From Pagrus major (Eukaryota; Chordata; Actinopteri; Spariformes; Sparidae): 64,000 nucleotides of DNA. The stretch lies in the NCBI RefSeq assembly GCF_040436345.1, contig NC_133230.1, positions 8,887,297 to 8,951,296 of the forward strand, in the 5' to 3' direction. Positions 35,575 through 48,368 of the stretch are shown here, one piece after another. Below the pieces are notes generated by a model that did not search any database, had not been told where the DNA came from, and saw only the letters and a program-made list of their open reading frames with translations. Made by a program: the position numbers and the translations under genes. Position 1 is the stretch's first letter. Every line of letters starts with the position of its first letter.

Positions 35575-38500
35575 CTAAAAAGACAAAGAAAGTCATTACA
35601 AAAGGTTAAAGACTGCAGAGTCAAACATCTTTAAAACTTAAACAGTTAAACTTAACAAAAAAATATCATGAAAGATCAGTTTTGAAAATTTCAGGCCAAA
35701 ACAGCAGTCTCCCTCTTTTGTTGCTCCTTTCCTGCCTCTCTGTACTGAAATTAAATGTGTGTATGGCGGCTATTCTTCGATAATACTGTGGGGAGGGACA
35801 TTATTATCTATAGCCACTCCTGACAACTACTCAAGACAAGCGTGTCATCAGTTAAAAATTAAAAAACTTTCAAGTGGGAGCCCCTGTTAGAAGAAAAGCA
35901 AATTCCAGCCACGTTGGGGTGACGTTTTAAGACAAAGCAAATCAGCATGTGTATGAAAAAGCCCCATTGTTTTTAATTGTGTAGCATAAAGGGACTACAA
36001 CTTCCATTTCATTGTGCAATCCCTTGTTCTACAATGACAAATGAACCCTGAGGTATGTGACTATACTTTAACATACCTCAGTGTCGCTGGCCTTCAGCAC
36101 AGCTGTGACAGTAAGCGGGCTGAAGAGCAGGTGGAGGGGGGTGGAGGCGCAGCAGTCTCTTTCCCACAGCTCAGCAAGCTGCTCCAGCAACGCTTTGACA
36201 GGAGGCTCTGACCCTGAACCAAGACCCACAACAACCCCATCACCTCTGCTGCACCCTGACAGAGACAGCACCGGCAGCTCTGCGGACACTGAGAAGACAC
36301 ACACAACAGGTCCGTACATCAACAAGACTTTATGCTGCGACCATTTCAGCAGCACAGGGACATTTAAATAACAGTGTTTATGAAGCAGCGTCACTTATGG
36401 GAATCAAGTAATTTACATATAACACATTGCATGTCATAAAGAGATAATTTCTTTGTAATTAAGAGTGTCATTGAAAGCCTGGACTCTCTTACCCAGTTTG
36501 CAGGCCAGTATGACAGTAGAGTTCAGTAGCATCTGCTCTGACACTGCGGTTGAGAACTAAGCGAAGAGATAAGAATAAGAGAGTGATTAATCCTGGTGCA
36601 AAAAAAATAAATCAACCACAATGTTTTGTTGCACTGTCTCGTGTACCTTTCTGCAGGCCAGTGTGTCTCCCACTCTCTGCAGCAGCGTTTTGATCTGAGA
36701 GCTGGTTGGCAGCTCCTCCTCAGTCCTGGGGCCGACTGCAATGCTCAGGAGCTCCTACATAAAAGGTTACATTTAAGTAGAAGTTCTGACTGACATTATT
36801 CACTTCATTTAGAAGTTAGGTTTATTCTTTGAAGATGCCAGTTGTCGTTTTTTAAATTCCCACTCAAAAACACCAGTTTTACCAAAAGGGCTTTTGCTGA
36901 ATAACAACTTACAAGTGAAGTTCTGTGTAATTCCCACAACATTTATCTGTATCAGCAGGCATACCTTCATCTCGATGAGGATGTCAGAGGGCAGAGAAGC
37001 ACTGTGGTTGCAGTGTGGAGGGCAGGATGCCACTCTCTCACTTCCTTGTTTTCTCTTGGGTGTAGTCGATTGCTCCTGGGTGACCAGCTCAACCCCCGCC
37101 AAATCCCCCGAGTCTGGAGCCGCTGGGCCTCCCACAGCCTTCATCACACGATCATACCTGCTCTTCCACTCTCGTCTTATCAGAGCTGGTGGTGAGACAA
37201 CAAAAAAGAAATCTTAGAAGAGTTTCCTCAGGGAACCTTGAATCACAGCATGGGTTTTTCTTTCCTTTTCATCTATAATGGCAGTAACGTTTTGTAACAC
37301 GATCCCAGCAGCACTGAAGGCTTTAAAACTTAAGTCCTTCAAAGGATCATACCCGTGTTTTTACATGTTTTAGCGTGTTCAGTAAATCTAGTATCACGTT
37401 TCATTACATAATTCCTCACACAATTTAATCAGGATAGTATATAAGGCCTGCAGAAATAAAATTGATACAGACTCAACAAAATAAATAAAATACTTTATAT
37501 ACTTAACTGAATGCTTTGCAGGCCTCATGAAACCTACCATTCACCATGGCATGAAAATCAACTTGCAGCAACATTAAAACGGGGATCCACTGATCCCATA
37601 CACTCGATCACTGCTAATATTAGTTAATTTGTCAATGTTGTAATAAAATTCAGTGTTTCTGGGGGCCACGATTACATTTCTAAAAAAAGAGAGCACTTGT
37701 ATCGGATCAATACTTGGTTATCGGTAGTAGTCTCGTCAAAAATATCGAAATAACAATTCATATTGATTCTGAATATATGAAATGGTTTTAATTCTCATTT
37801 TTCGCAGTAATGATACACCAGTACTAGCTGCATTTCCTCACTCTCCTTTTCCCGTGGTATCGATTATCAGTATTTTTTAAAGGTATAGAAATTCCAGCAT
37901 ATATCTTGAGTTTAGGAATCATAATCTGGAGCATAAGGTTGGATTGGTGGTGCCTCCCTGCAGTAAAGTTGCTTGATTCAAGTAATTCAACTCAATAATC
38001 ATTACAGTATGTCTAAACTTTGCAGAAAAAGTAGAAAGCAAAAGAAAACACCACAGAAACATGCAAAAAGACAAGCATGGTGCATTAACCAGCTACCTGT
38101 GATGTTGGCAGAGAGCCAGCTGCAGGCTTTTTCTGTTGCAAGACGTTCGGTAATGTTTTCAGATGTGGTCAGGACCTGCAGAGAGACAGCAAGTACAAAA
38201 CATTAGAATAATCTGCATTTCTAGACTTGGTTTGTTATGTAAAGTAATCTGTGTCTAACTTTATTAGAAGTGCTTTGGGATGACATCATTTTCAACATTT
38301 TTGTGGGATGATTTTTAGAGGACTTACAGCAGGGGAGGTCTCGTCAGGGAGCAGAATTCTTATGGCCTCAGGACTCTTTTCACAGCAAAATCTGCAAAAC
38401 ACCATAAAACAGAGATTACCATAAAGAAGACATTATCACACAGAAGTAAAGTGCTAATGGTGTGTGATGATAAAACCTAGGAGGGGAAATCTCTTTTACG

Positions 38501-41500
38501 TTAAAAAAAAATCCTTTCCTTTAAATCGAATGGTCATTCACTCATGCACGGATATAGGCTGTTAAAGTACTCTGGTACAAATACCCTATCAAATCTGTGG
38601 ACTTAGAGGAAGACAGTTTTGTTTTTTATAAAAGCTTCTGTACCTGGTGGCTTTTGCCAGGGCCTCCAATCCTGCAACACACAGCTGAGCACAGATGGAG
38701 TCATTCAGTTTTGAAGGGTTTGAGTTTGGCGATTCAAGTCCATCTCTCAGCATCTTCTCACCCCTCTCCACCAACTCACTCACTAATGTGGCCCTGTTGA
38801 GAGAGGTGAACACACAAACACAGAGGAAAAAAAGCTCATTAATTATGTACAGCTGATTAAAAATAGAGCTTTGATGCAAACATCTATAAAATACTAAGCA
38901 GGTGGTTGGTAGGCAACCAACCATAGTAGCAGGCTAACTGGCTGCTTTTCTGAAAGTCATTTTCAATCCTAAAACATAATTTGGCGGAGGGCAGGTGAAA
39001 GTTGAATAAAGAAGTCTGAAAGATCCAGTTAATTTAGAAATGAGTGACTTGGAAATTCAGACATTCGTGACTTTATATGCAGTCAAAGTCCCCTTTTCTC
39101 TTTTATACTAACTTCATATGCTTGACAGCGTTGGATCCGACTCTCTCGGCTACAAACTCCACAGTGCGGCGCAGTGACGGCGGCTGGTTGTGAAAGAAGG
39201 CTTGCTCCAGGTCCACCTGTCACATTTAAGTGATTGGGTTAAAATACTTGCATACAAACAATTCAGTGATGTCATCCAACATTTCACTACTCTTCATCTC
39301 CCGCTGACTCACCTGCAGTTTCTGCTGCGACCTGTTGGCAGTTGGCGTATCTCTGAGCTCAGCAGAAGTGGGAGTGATCTTGCGAATGATTCCTCCACTC
39401 TTGGCCGTGCTTCCAGATACAAAGGCAGCCAGGAGCTTACGGAACTCACCTGGACAAAAACGAGGCAGAGCATCGATCCACAGCTTAAACAAGTGCAGGT
39501 TACTTTGTGCTCCAAATATATACATATAAAAAGACACAAAATAGACATGTAAAAGATCTTAAAATGTGGCCTTCATCCAGGTTCCACTCACCAAGAAATG
39601 AACAGCATGTATAAAGAAGCTGCTGGTCCACCAGAGGAATGCAGTCCTACAAAATAACAAGAAAAACTTTAACATAAATAAAAATCAACTGTGATTATTT
39701 TATGGTTAAACAGCTGCTTTAATGAATATTTCACTTACAAGGCCTGGAGCAGTTGAGCTGCTGTCTTCCAGTTTGGCAACCTCAGTGAACTCATTGGTGA
39801 AGAAAATGTCCTCAGGAATCACTGGGATCTACACAAGTTCAACACACCAACTTCAATTACATAAAGCATAAATAGGATAAACACAAAAATGAGCAGGGTA
39901 AAGCTTTTGTTCTGCTGCTATATGCTGGGTTTCTGCAGGTTACAACTAGATAAATGTAAGACTTTTTAGGACCTGATTTTTATGACAATTATGAATTCAT
40001 TTTGAGAACTATTTCAAGTCCATGCTGGCAGAAAAGTACAAAGGATATAAAGGAAAATTGGATTAAACTGTGGTGTGGTGTCATAAATCAAAACCGCTCT
40101 ATACAGTTTTAAATTGTTTATAAATCGTAACATGGTAACAGGTACCCTGCACTTCCATTCATGCTCAGCATTAGTGGTTATTGTTTTATTGCAGACTTGG
40201 TTTTGTAGTTTTGTTACAGTGTGATCAACAAAGATATTTCCCAAAAACAAATTGAAAAAGCGAGGTTGAAGTAAATGCAGCTTTATAAAAGTACAAACAA
40301 TATCTACAAGTTGTGTCTCACCTGGAAGAGCCAACCCAACACAGACACCATTAGCAGCTTGTTCAGGTAACACATTTCTCCACATCTGCCCAGCAGCATT
40401 CTCCTAAAAAGCATACAAAAGTAATATTTACCTTTTTTTCCAAGAAGGAAAAACGAGAAATCAAACAGCAACAGAAAGAAAGAAAAAAGTCTATCTATGT
40501 TTGTAAGAGGTTCTTCAGACAAATGTTTGTGATTTTTTTTTATATTTTCTATAGTCTGCAAGTAAAGACTGCCCGTAAAGACAAGTCTCTGTGTCTGGCG
40601 AAATGACTTTTAACGTCCCCGACAACCTCCTTAGTTTCATTTAGCTACTCTTTAGAAACCTTTTTAAAGTCATGTTAAAGCTTCAAAATTCATGAGTGGC
40701 ATATTAAACTGAAATATCTTATGTCCTAGAACAAAAGTGAAAATATCTTACCTACAGACATTATTTCGAATTATTTGACTTTTACAATAGTTGTCTGTTC
40801 TTTAACAAATTCTTATCTGTTAAATGAGCAGAAATACAGACTCACCTGTACAGGAGAAGCAGTGTGCCCAGTGCAGTTCTATAGCAGAGCAGCAGAGGAC
40901 CAACACAGTCCAGCATGGAGAGGAACTCAACCAGCCAGGGCACCGTCAGGATGGTGCGCCTCCTTTTCATACTGTTGCTCAGCAGAGCACACACATCCAG
41001 CACTGGAGCACTCTGAGGGACCAAGAGAGTTTTTAATGAAATTCAATGACTTATATCTTTGCCACTTCAGGTCTGGGCTAATAACAGAACATTTCAGAGT
41101 TTCCTCAGTGAGATACAACTTGCACATCAGCAGGAAATGAATCCTTTAGGTTGCATTAGTCTATAAACATAGTTTTTATCTCCTCACCTTGCTGCGCTGA
41201 GCTATAGCAGCCTCCTGAATTTCCCTGGATGGTTTCTCAGATGTTTGATAAGGAAGAAAGGAAAGGAATCCCAGAAACTTAGCCAGAAGACGAGCGAGTA
41301 GCAGCACTGAGGTGAACCGCTGCTTCTCATCCTGATGAGGTGGAATGGAGAGACAAAGGTTTATATGATAATGAACAGCATATCTGACAAATTAGTTCTG
41401 AATCTGGCATGTCTGTAATTTTCGGTGTCACTGATTTTTCATTTTGACCTTTTCTGACTCTGATAATGTATGTACCTGCTGCTCCATGTCCCCGTCTCCC

Positions 41501-44500
41501 TCCTCCTCCTCTCCCTCCCCGATGGAAGCAGGAGGGCTCAGGATGGACACCTCATCCAGCTGGAGGAGCTGCTGACACAGGCTGTCCTGCAGGTGCTGGT
41601 TCAGCTGGCAGCTGGTACACAATAAGTAAGACATGTTAGATCACAGAAAGACAACAGACACTGAAGGTTTTAACTCAAAGAAAATGTAAATTTGATTCAT
41701 CTGCCACATGAAAAAATGACTTATTCAGAAAGTAAAATTACTGCTGCTGTTATAAAATGCCAAATGTGTTATTATCAATACAATTTTGTATTATTCATCA
41801 TATAGTGGAATGGATATATTTCTTACCAGCTGGCTGCCTGCAGGAAGTCCCTGAAGAACTCCTGGTGACCAGGGAAGGATGGAGGAGGGCAGGGGCCGAC
41901 TACTCCTTGAGGCTGAATGAGACGCTCCTCGAGGCGCTTGAGACGCCCCAAGCTGTCTGCTCCCAGCATGCCTAGCAGGTCAGCATCGGGAGTATCCCCA
42001 GGAGAGCTGTTCACACGGGGGCCTTTACACATCTATAAAAAAATACAATGTGACACACTTCTGTTTAAAGAGTCAGGAAGCTGCTGATGTCTTCTGAACA
42101 AAAAGAGAATGTGTTAAGATCTAAGTGTGAATGAGGTGCCACAGTCTACCTGAATAAGCTGTTTCAGGAACAGACGGGCAAAATGGGAATGGTTTCCTGC
42201 AGCTGTCAGTTGGCTCATCATTCCTCTAAAAAAGAAGATGAAACAATGAAATACACAGAGTGAAACTCATCAGACAGAAACTAATTTTAAAATTTTAAAA
42301 TTACACCTGGTTCATAAGATTAAAAGAAAAGGACTGAAGAATCTGGACTTGCCTTATCCGACTCCCAAGAGCAGCGTCAAAGCTCCATCCAGGTTCCTTG
42401 TGAAAGTCCTCCCATTCTCGCAACACCTCATAAAAAATATCCCTGAGAAAACATCACATGCAAAAGTGTAACTGATGATAAAGGAGTTTCACCTGATCTG
42501 GTGCAAACTTCTTCTGTCTTACAGGTAGTTTATACTGGACATGACTCAAGAAGGCAGATTTACAAAAGAAAAAGGAAATGTGTGTGATGTACCTCTGTTT
42601 TTTAAAGGTGTGGAAGGCCTTGTCACTGCCAAAGTTGGACCGGTTGTCAGTAGCAGGTTGGAATGGGACTGAGTGGATGAAAGTGGAAACTGAAGGAGAG
42701 AGCTGGAACGGATAAACAAGTAGTGCAAAGTTTCAATTTCTCTGGAAATTACACTCATTTTTAGACTTTTTTTAGTGATTGAGGATAAAGGATAAAGATT
42801 CCAAGAAGTAAATGATATCTAAATTGATCAAACATGAATAGGGCCCTAACTAATAATTATTCTTTTATTTATTAATCTGCATATTATTCTCTCAATTAAT
42901 TGAATAATTGCTTTGTCTACAAATCATCAAATAAATTAAAAATGCTTGTGAGTGCAGCTGAAAGATTCGGTCCAAGAGTCCATAACACTAAAATATTGAG
43001 CAATTTTTTATACTTTTGCTTGAATGGTTGCATATTAATTAAATATCAAATTAATTTAATCAAATGATCAGTTAATTGACTAATCATTGCAGGTCTAAAC
43101 ATTAATAACACAATCTAATAAAGAAATACATATTTTAAGACAGCATTGTGTATTGTGGCCAATATCTAATTGTATTCAATGACATTTAGTGAATAAAAAG
43201 TATTTATATCCGTACAATGCAGTACCAGTGTGTTACCTTGGCTGTGCTTCTGTCCTGGGCCTGAGTCAGACGGTCCCTGAGATCCGGAGAGAAAGATGCG
43301 ACCCTTTCGTTCTCTGCCAATAGACGTAGGGTGCACTTGTCCAAATGAGCTACCAACCTGCCAAAAATACATAGTTAGGAATCAGCTAAAGGAGGCTGGA
43401 GTAGCAGTGTCACTTAATTAGGGAGAAGAGATGTGTGCTGATGTAGTCTTGTTAAATTGAGGAAAAATGTGACACAAGACATAAAACAACTCACTGAAAC
43501 TGATTCTCCAGAACCTTCACTGCAAAGTACACACAGTTGTGTACCTGTCTCAAGTAGCATCCCTCCAAAACATCTGAAATTATATTTAAAAAGATCTTAA
43601 TTACAATTCAGGAATCATATTTGTTATAGGACTTACGTGACATAAAAACTAAGTTCACACCTGATTTCGCTGCACACACACTTTCCTGTTCACCGTCATC
43701 ATGAGTGTGAGGAGACTGAGACGTTAGCAACTGCATCACGAAGAAAAGCTCCAGGAAAATGTTTGGCACGAGATTTTCTGTAAGACATTAAAACACACAC
43801 AAACTCATTTTCTTGAAAATCACTATTTAAAATCAGTTCGTTGGCAGGCATTTAAAAAATGTTTAGTGCATTTGTGTATTTATTCCTAAAGCATTCCAAC
43901 TCGAAATTATTTATTTGCATGTTTTAAGTCTATTTTCACTTGCAGTAAATGTCTTTAGATAAGTTCATGTATAAAACACATTTAATTCACTTCTTTTTCC
44001 TTCACATTTCCTTTACCTAGCACATGAACGCCACCTTGTGGTCACTTACCAGCAATGCAGGTACAGTACAGCTCTGCAAGGAGATCCAGCTCCGAAGAGA
44101 AGGTGACTTTGGAAGGTTCAGGACATGATGTCTGCAGATCTGGTGTAACTTTAGAGCCCGTCCGAAGCCCTGACTTGGTGGGGGTGCAAGGGTCCAGCGA
44201 GGACGGCAGAGGAGAGCTGACCTGCTGCGCACGCTTTGTCCTAAAAAACAAAGTTATTTCTGGTTATGAAATGAAAGCGACAAACTGAGGTGAAGAGGTG
44301 ATGCTGCACTGAATCCAAAACAACAAAAAAATAAGGAAATTAGATCTTGTGACATTATTTGTGTGGAAATCTTTACAGTATGTGATCATATGCAAACAAA
44401 CAGTGTTACAAAGTGTTCCTGAGTCCATGTAGTAATATCCTTTATACAATCATGTGTTTCGCAAAGTGGTGAACCTCGCCCCCATCCTTGCTTGTAAACA

Positions 44501-46213
44501 ACAGAGCAAAGACAAACAGTAGAAAGCAAGTAGCACTGGTAGTATAAACAAAAGCATTCGTGCCACCCACTCCTCAAACTGGTACAGACAACAGTTAACT
44601 TTCGTGTCACAATAAGTACAATAATTTTGCATGTGCACTCACTTTTCCCTCTTCAGTAGCTCCCTCTCTTCCTGCAGACTCAGAGGACTGCCCACTACCG
44701 CTGACCCCTCAATTGCCTCTACAGCAGATGGGGGACTTGAAGGTTTACTGAATGGGGTGGAGGTGAAGCAGGTCTTTGGCTTGGAGTGCGGCCGCTCTGC
44801 ACCAACTGGTGTTGGGTTTATTCTTCGAGATGGTTTGGATGCCCTGAAGAGAAATGGAAACCGTTAGGCACATTTGAAATCTCAAGTCTGTGTTTTTGTT
44901 TGTTTTTTTCAATATTTATGTTATGTTTACTCACGCAGGTGAAATGGGTGATGACCCAACAGGAGGAAAGTCCTCCAAGTTGCTCAAGTTGAGCTGCCCA
45001 ACAGATGGAGGTGAAACCTGCTCATTTATCCTATTGTACCCTCCTCCACCTCCTCCTCCTCCTCTACCTGACCTCCTTCCACCACTCTCCCACCGCCCAG
45101 TCTCATCACTGTGATGTCCTCCACGTCCTCCTCCATGTCTCCCTTGTCCCACCATCGGCATGCTGCCACCGCCTCTCTTGCGGCTCTTCTGTGACTGGAA
45201 GCCGGGACTCGGCTGGATATCAGGAGGAGAAACCATGTAGTCCCCCAGACTGATCCTCTGGCCAGAGCGGCGCTCAGAGCCTGACGTCCTCGAAGCGGGG
45301 CTCCATCCTGTAGTAAAGGAAGGACTGCTGAAGGCGTTGACCCCGCTCAGACAGTGGGACCCCGACTGACCAGAAGCATCCCACTCAGATCCAGGTGAGC
45401 CAGAGGAGGCAGGAGAAAACAGCTGGACCCGGCTGGCACTGCGAGAACCAGCCCCACCACCAGAAGACCTGCAACCCCTCCTGTCGGTGAAGCCCTGCGT
45501 CTGTGCAGCAGGTCTGGGGCGGCTGGGGGTCTTGGCCGGCGTGGCAGGGCCATGGGTTAGTGCTTGACTGCTCTGATCTCTCAGGAAGTTTAAAAGAAAG
45601 GGGACAAATTCTTGTTTGTGAACTGTCACCCCAGGTTCTCTAAATGGCAGGCTGTCATCCTCCTGTTGAAAAAAAGATATGGTAATGAACTGTGAAAAAT
45701 ACAGCATTTATAAAGCTGATATAACACACATTGTCAACGCTATGTTATCAACGATGAGCCCAAGATAAAGACTAACTTGATCAGTGAATGTTTGTCTGCA
45801 CAGTTTCAGACATTTCTGCAGAAAATAGCACGTTAACCTAGCTATCATTGCACCAACATCTGCTTAACTGCACAGCCATCTTAGGTTTTTAATAATAACA
45901 GTAGCAGGCAGATGCGATAAGTTACGATCTGTTAAACGCTAAATTCTCATTTGACTGGTAGGGAAGTTGACAACGTAGCGTCTCGTCTGCTGCAGCTAAC
46001 CTAGCTCACTAGCTATGCAGCTAAAAGTTTTGTTTACATCACTTGTGAGCTATGTCATCTCACTAAACACCAATTACAAGAGCCAGCGCGTCTGCTGTCT
46101 GTCACTCATGTGGCTCTTAATCATTTCGGACCCACCTCTATATTCTTCAGCCAGTCCAAGACTGTTTTAATGTCCGCTTTCTTCGACAAAAGTGATTCCA
46201 AAAGAGCCGCCAT
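35211..46213 (-). CDS. cdan1: CDAN1: codanin-1, complete
   Basis: Gene-level span; 28 coding exons: 46213-46136, 45662-44935, 44843-44643, 44240-44050, 43777-43661, 43573-43495, 43357-43237, 42702-42593, 42442-42353, 42225-42150, 42032-41827, 41611-41476, 41331-41188, 41012-40846, 40403-40322, 39828-39739, 39646-39592, 39449-39313, 39216-39113, 38793-38644, 38391-38328, 38175-38097, 37185-36965, 36754-36647, 36556-36493, 36288-36077, 35574-35467, 35333-35211. Phases close throughout and total 4041 bp, 1346 residues; human codanin-1 is 1227 residues, also with 28 exons as I recall. Strongly conserved blocks: [111 protein letters not shown]. Known role: sequesters the histone chaperone ASF1 and, with CDIN1, affects chromatin and erythropoiesis; human mutations cause congenital dyserythropoietic anaemia type I. 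Confidence 0.96.
37570..37890. repeat. Degenerate dispersed repeat in CDAN1 intron 22
   Basis: Contains gggatccactgatccca near the left and cttgtatcggatcaatactt, ggttatcggtag and ggtatcgattatcag further right. The TATCGG-type wording is typical of a teleost interspersed repeat. Boundaries and family are uncertain. Confidence 0.45.
42353..42442 (-). CDS. cdan1: CDAN1 coding exon 9, spliced with a GC donor
   Basis: Encodes [18 protein letters not shown] and then [11 protein letters not shown]. The donor reads AAG|gcaagt. No GT lies at a position that keeps frame with exon 10 ([12 protein letters not shown]), and the join LGSRIRGMMSQL agrees with the conserved protein, so this is a GC-AG intron (42226-42352). 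Confidence 0.88.
42840..43105 (+). repeat. hAT-like non-autonomous element in CDAN1 intron 7
   Basis: Starts gggccctaactaataattat, with ttaatctgcatattattctc, and ends ttgactaatcattgcaggtc. The two ends are near-mirror images, as in the CAGGGCTGCAACTAA...TTGCAGCTCT-type repeats of teleosts. Recognised from memory. Confidence 0.6.
44643..44843 (-). CDS. cdan1: CDAN1 coding exon 3 (B-domain-like ASF1-binding motif)
   Basis: Residues 269-336. [11 protein letters not shown] places the RRI-x-P core at about residues 275-279. HIRA and CAF-1 p60 bind ASF1 through a short basic B-domain of this kind, and codanin-1 is reported to compete through the same surface. [13 protein letters not shown] and [12 protein letters not shown] follow. 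Confidence 0.92.
44935..45662 (-). CDS. cdan1: CDAN1 coding exon 2 (largest exon, low-complexity N-terminal region)
   Basis: Residues 27-269. It starts [12 protein letters not shown], includes the conserved [16 protein letters not shown], then a long Ser/Gly/Arg-rich disordered stretch with an eight-glycine run, and ends with [18 protein letters not shown], a conserved block ahead of the ASF1-binding motif. Frames in the other five directions over this GC-rich exon are shadows. Confidence 0.94.
46136..46213 (-). CDS. cdan1: CDAN1 coding exon 1 (start codon)
   Basis: ATG at 46213-46211, encoding [20 protein letters not shown] and WLKNIE, phase 0. Human codanin-1 also begins MAA-LESLL, which fixes the start. 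The ATG sits inside the sequence AAATGGCGGC, a YY1-type site. Confidence 0.94.
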
Positions 46214-46330
46214 TTCTGGCCAGGAGCTGCGCGGCTAAAGGACTGAGGCGAGGTGGGCGGGGCCAGCGTTACGCAGACGCGTAATGCGTATGACGTAGGC
46301 GAACCACGTACGCGCTCGACGGAGGCTGAC
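46206..46330 (-). promoter_or_regulatory. cdan1: CDAN1 promoter: YY1 site at the ATG, GC box, CRE-like site
   Basis: On the minus strand AAATGGCGGC (46215-46206) overlaps the start codon and matches the YY1 core. A GC box gggcggggcc lies at 46255-46264 and a CRE-like tgacgta at 46291-46297. The 120 bp are CpG-dense (acgcagacgcgta, cacgtacgcgctcg), and no TATA box is seen. This is the typical architecture of a housekeeping promoter. Confidence 0.6.
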
Positions 46331-47009
46331 AGCCCCTTGGTGTTAGAAATATTCAAAATGGATATGAATGATTTTCCTTTCTTTCACTGTATGTACACAA
46401 GAATGTTTTGTTTTGTGGTCAACTTTCTAGAAAAAAAGAAATGTAAAATTGATGTTGATGTAAATACGTTTGATGTAAAGTTGTTTTTTTAGTCAAGATT
46501 AAAGATAACATGCTATGTTATCTATCAGACAGCTATTTGTTATTTTTGAGAAATTCCATAATCATAAGAAAAAGTGATCAGGTCAACTCTCCTGCACTTT
46601 GTTAACAAATTGAAACAATACCAGTAATAAGGCCCGTGGCTATCATTGAGGACACTGAGGTCATGTACTCTGTATTTTTCTCCAGGTCTTTTAAAATATG
46701 TCTACATGACTCACATGTTAAATTAAAGCACCGATTTGCTCAAACTAAAAGAATGTTTGAAACATGCAAATTGTACTTACAAACACCAGAAAGTATCTGC
46801 AATTTATTTTATTTCATGAATTATGCAATTATTATCTCTTCTGGGTGTATCTTTTGACTCTTATTCTGATATTTAATTCCCCTAACTCTTGTTAAAATAC
46901 TAACAGGCTAATAAAAACCTACACAAGTGCCTATTCAACCCATTGTGTCATCATCCGGTTCCCAGCATTTCAGGATTAAAAACAGAAACCTTTCGCATGA
47001 TTCTGTCAG
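46331..47009. other. Intergenic gap between TTBK2 3' end and CDAN1 promoter
   Basis: About 0.7 kb of AT-rich DNA. I see no gene or recognised repeat in it. Confidence 0.6.
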
Positions 47010-47025
47010 CATGCGGAATGAGTAT

Positions 47026-47031
47026 TTTATT
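47026..47031 (-). terminator. ttbk2: Candidate distal TTBK2 polyadenylation signal
   Basis: AATAAA in transcript sense, preceded by T-rich and TGTA-containing sequence, 0.8 kb before the CDAN1 promoter. Confidence 0.55.
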
Positions 47032-47462
47032 TATAACCAGTTTATAAAAATAAAATACAAAATAATTTCAAAACAAAAAAGAAAAAAGAAACACTGTACA
47101 AGGCATTGATATGATACAAATGATAGAATAAACATAAATAATTACAGTTATATACAATGCAAAAACTCCCGCTTGTTACATTCTTTCCTTGAGACTGTAC
47201 AGTTACATTTCAAAACCATGACGTACATTACAACACAAAAATATCAACCATTAAAAAATCCCAACAATTGAAGTCAAAATGATAGATGGGCAAATTAGCA
47301 AATGTCACAATAAATAATTTCTGTCAAGTATTTATAAGTTATCGACAAGTAATCCGATGTTATGATATGAGAAGTGTACCAGTGCACACCAAAGCTTTCA
47401 TTAGTTCCAACTCACCTTTCAAAATAAAATAAAAACAGCTGGCTTCGTTCTGTTGGCCTATT

Positions 47463-47484
47463 GGTATCTGTAACCACAGATACC
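47463..47484. repeat. Short perfect hairpin in the TTBK2 3' UTR
   Basis: ggtatctgt (47463-47471) and acagatacc (47476-47484) are exact reverse complements around aacc, a 9-bp stem with a 4-nt loop. Confidence 0.85.
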
Positions 47485-47582
47485 GGCAAGCTACTATAAA
47501 TATGACACCTTTCCCTTGAGCAAAGGAAATCTCATTTGGAAGGTATCACTAGTACTACAACTACACACCACTTATGTGCAAA

Positions 47583-47620
<38 letters not shown>
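47583..47620. repeat. (AAT)n microsatellite
   Basis: About twelve AAT units inside the probable TTBK2 3' UTR. Confidence 0.95.
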
Positions 47621-47623
<3 letters not shown>

Positions 47624-48368
47624 CATGAGAAGAAATCTGATTATCTTTTAAAACCAGCAGCACTGTTTAGTGTCTGTTCCCCCCTTCCACTGAAGCCTGT
47701 TAGCATATAAGTTATGGTTTTACAATATTTATATTATTTAATTAATTTAATTACTTTGAATATTTTACAGGTATATATTAAAAGTCTGCACAACAGCGTT
47801 CTGAACTTTGAAAGCTTGAAATATCTTGAAATCCGTGAGCCTGAAACAGGGAGAATTGCTGGCGACATGTAGAAATTGTACGCCCTTGGCAGAGAGCACA
47901 CAAACACACCTTGAATACTGCACCCCAGGCGATCGATAAACAGCCCACGCATTCTCATAGGAAAAAACAGGGAGCTCTCAAGTAGAAGCACAGCTTTGTA
48001 AGCATGATTTCAGTGGTGATATATTGACCACGCTGACATGCCATTTACAGACGGGAGATAAGTGACAGGAAGGCTTGGCTTGGCCCGATAGTGGAATGAT
48101 CTCCAACACAGACAAGGCTCAGTCATCCCTCGCTACGCACAGAGGGGCAGAGAAGAGACATTAAGGCGACTGACTGACTGAACGCTGTCTGCCTTCAGGA
48201 TGAGTCATCATAGCTGCTCCGTGAGGCTGCTAACGTAGCACATTTGATATCTGCAAAGCCCATTCAATCTGTTTATCACATATTCAGTCGAACCACATCT
48301 GCAAAATTTATCAAAATATTTGGCAATGTGATTATTTTTTCTTTGTTCGTAAGAGGCTATGCCTGACA

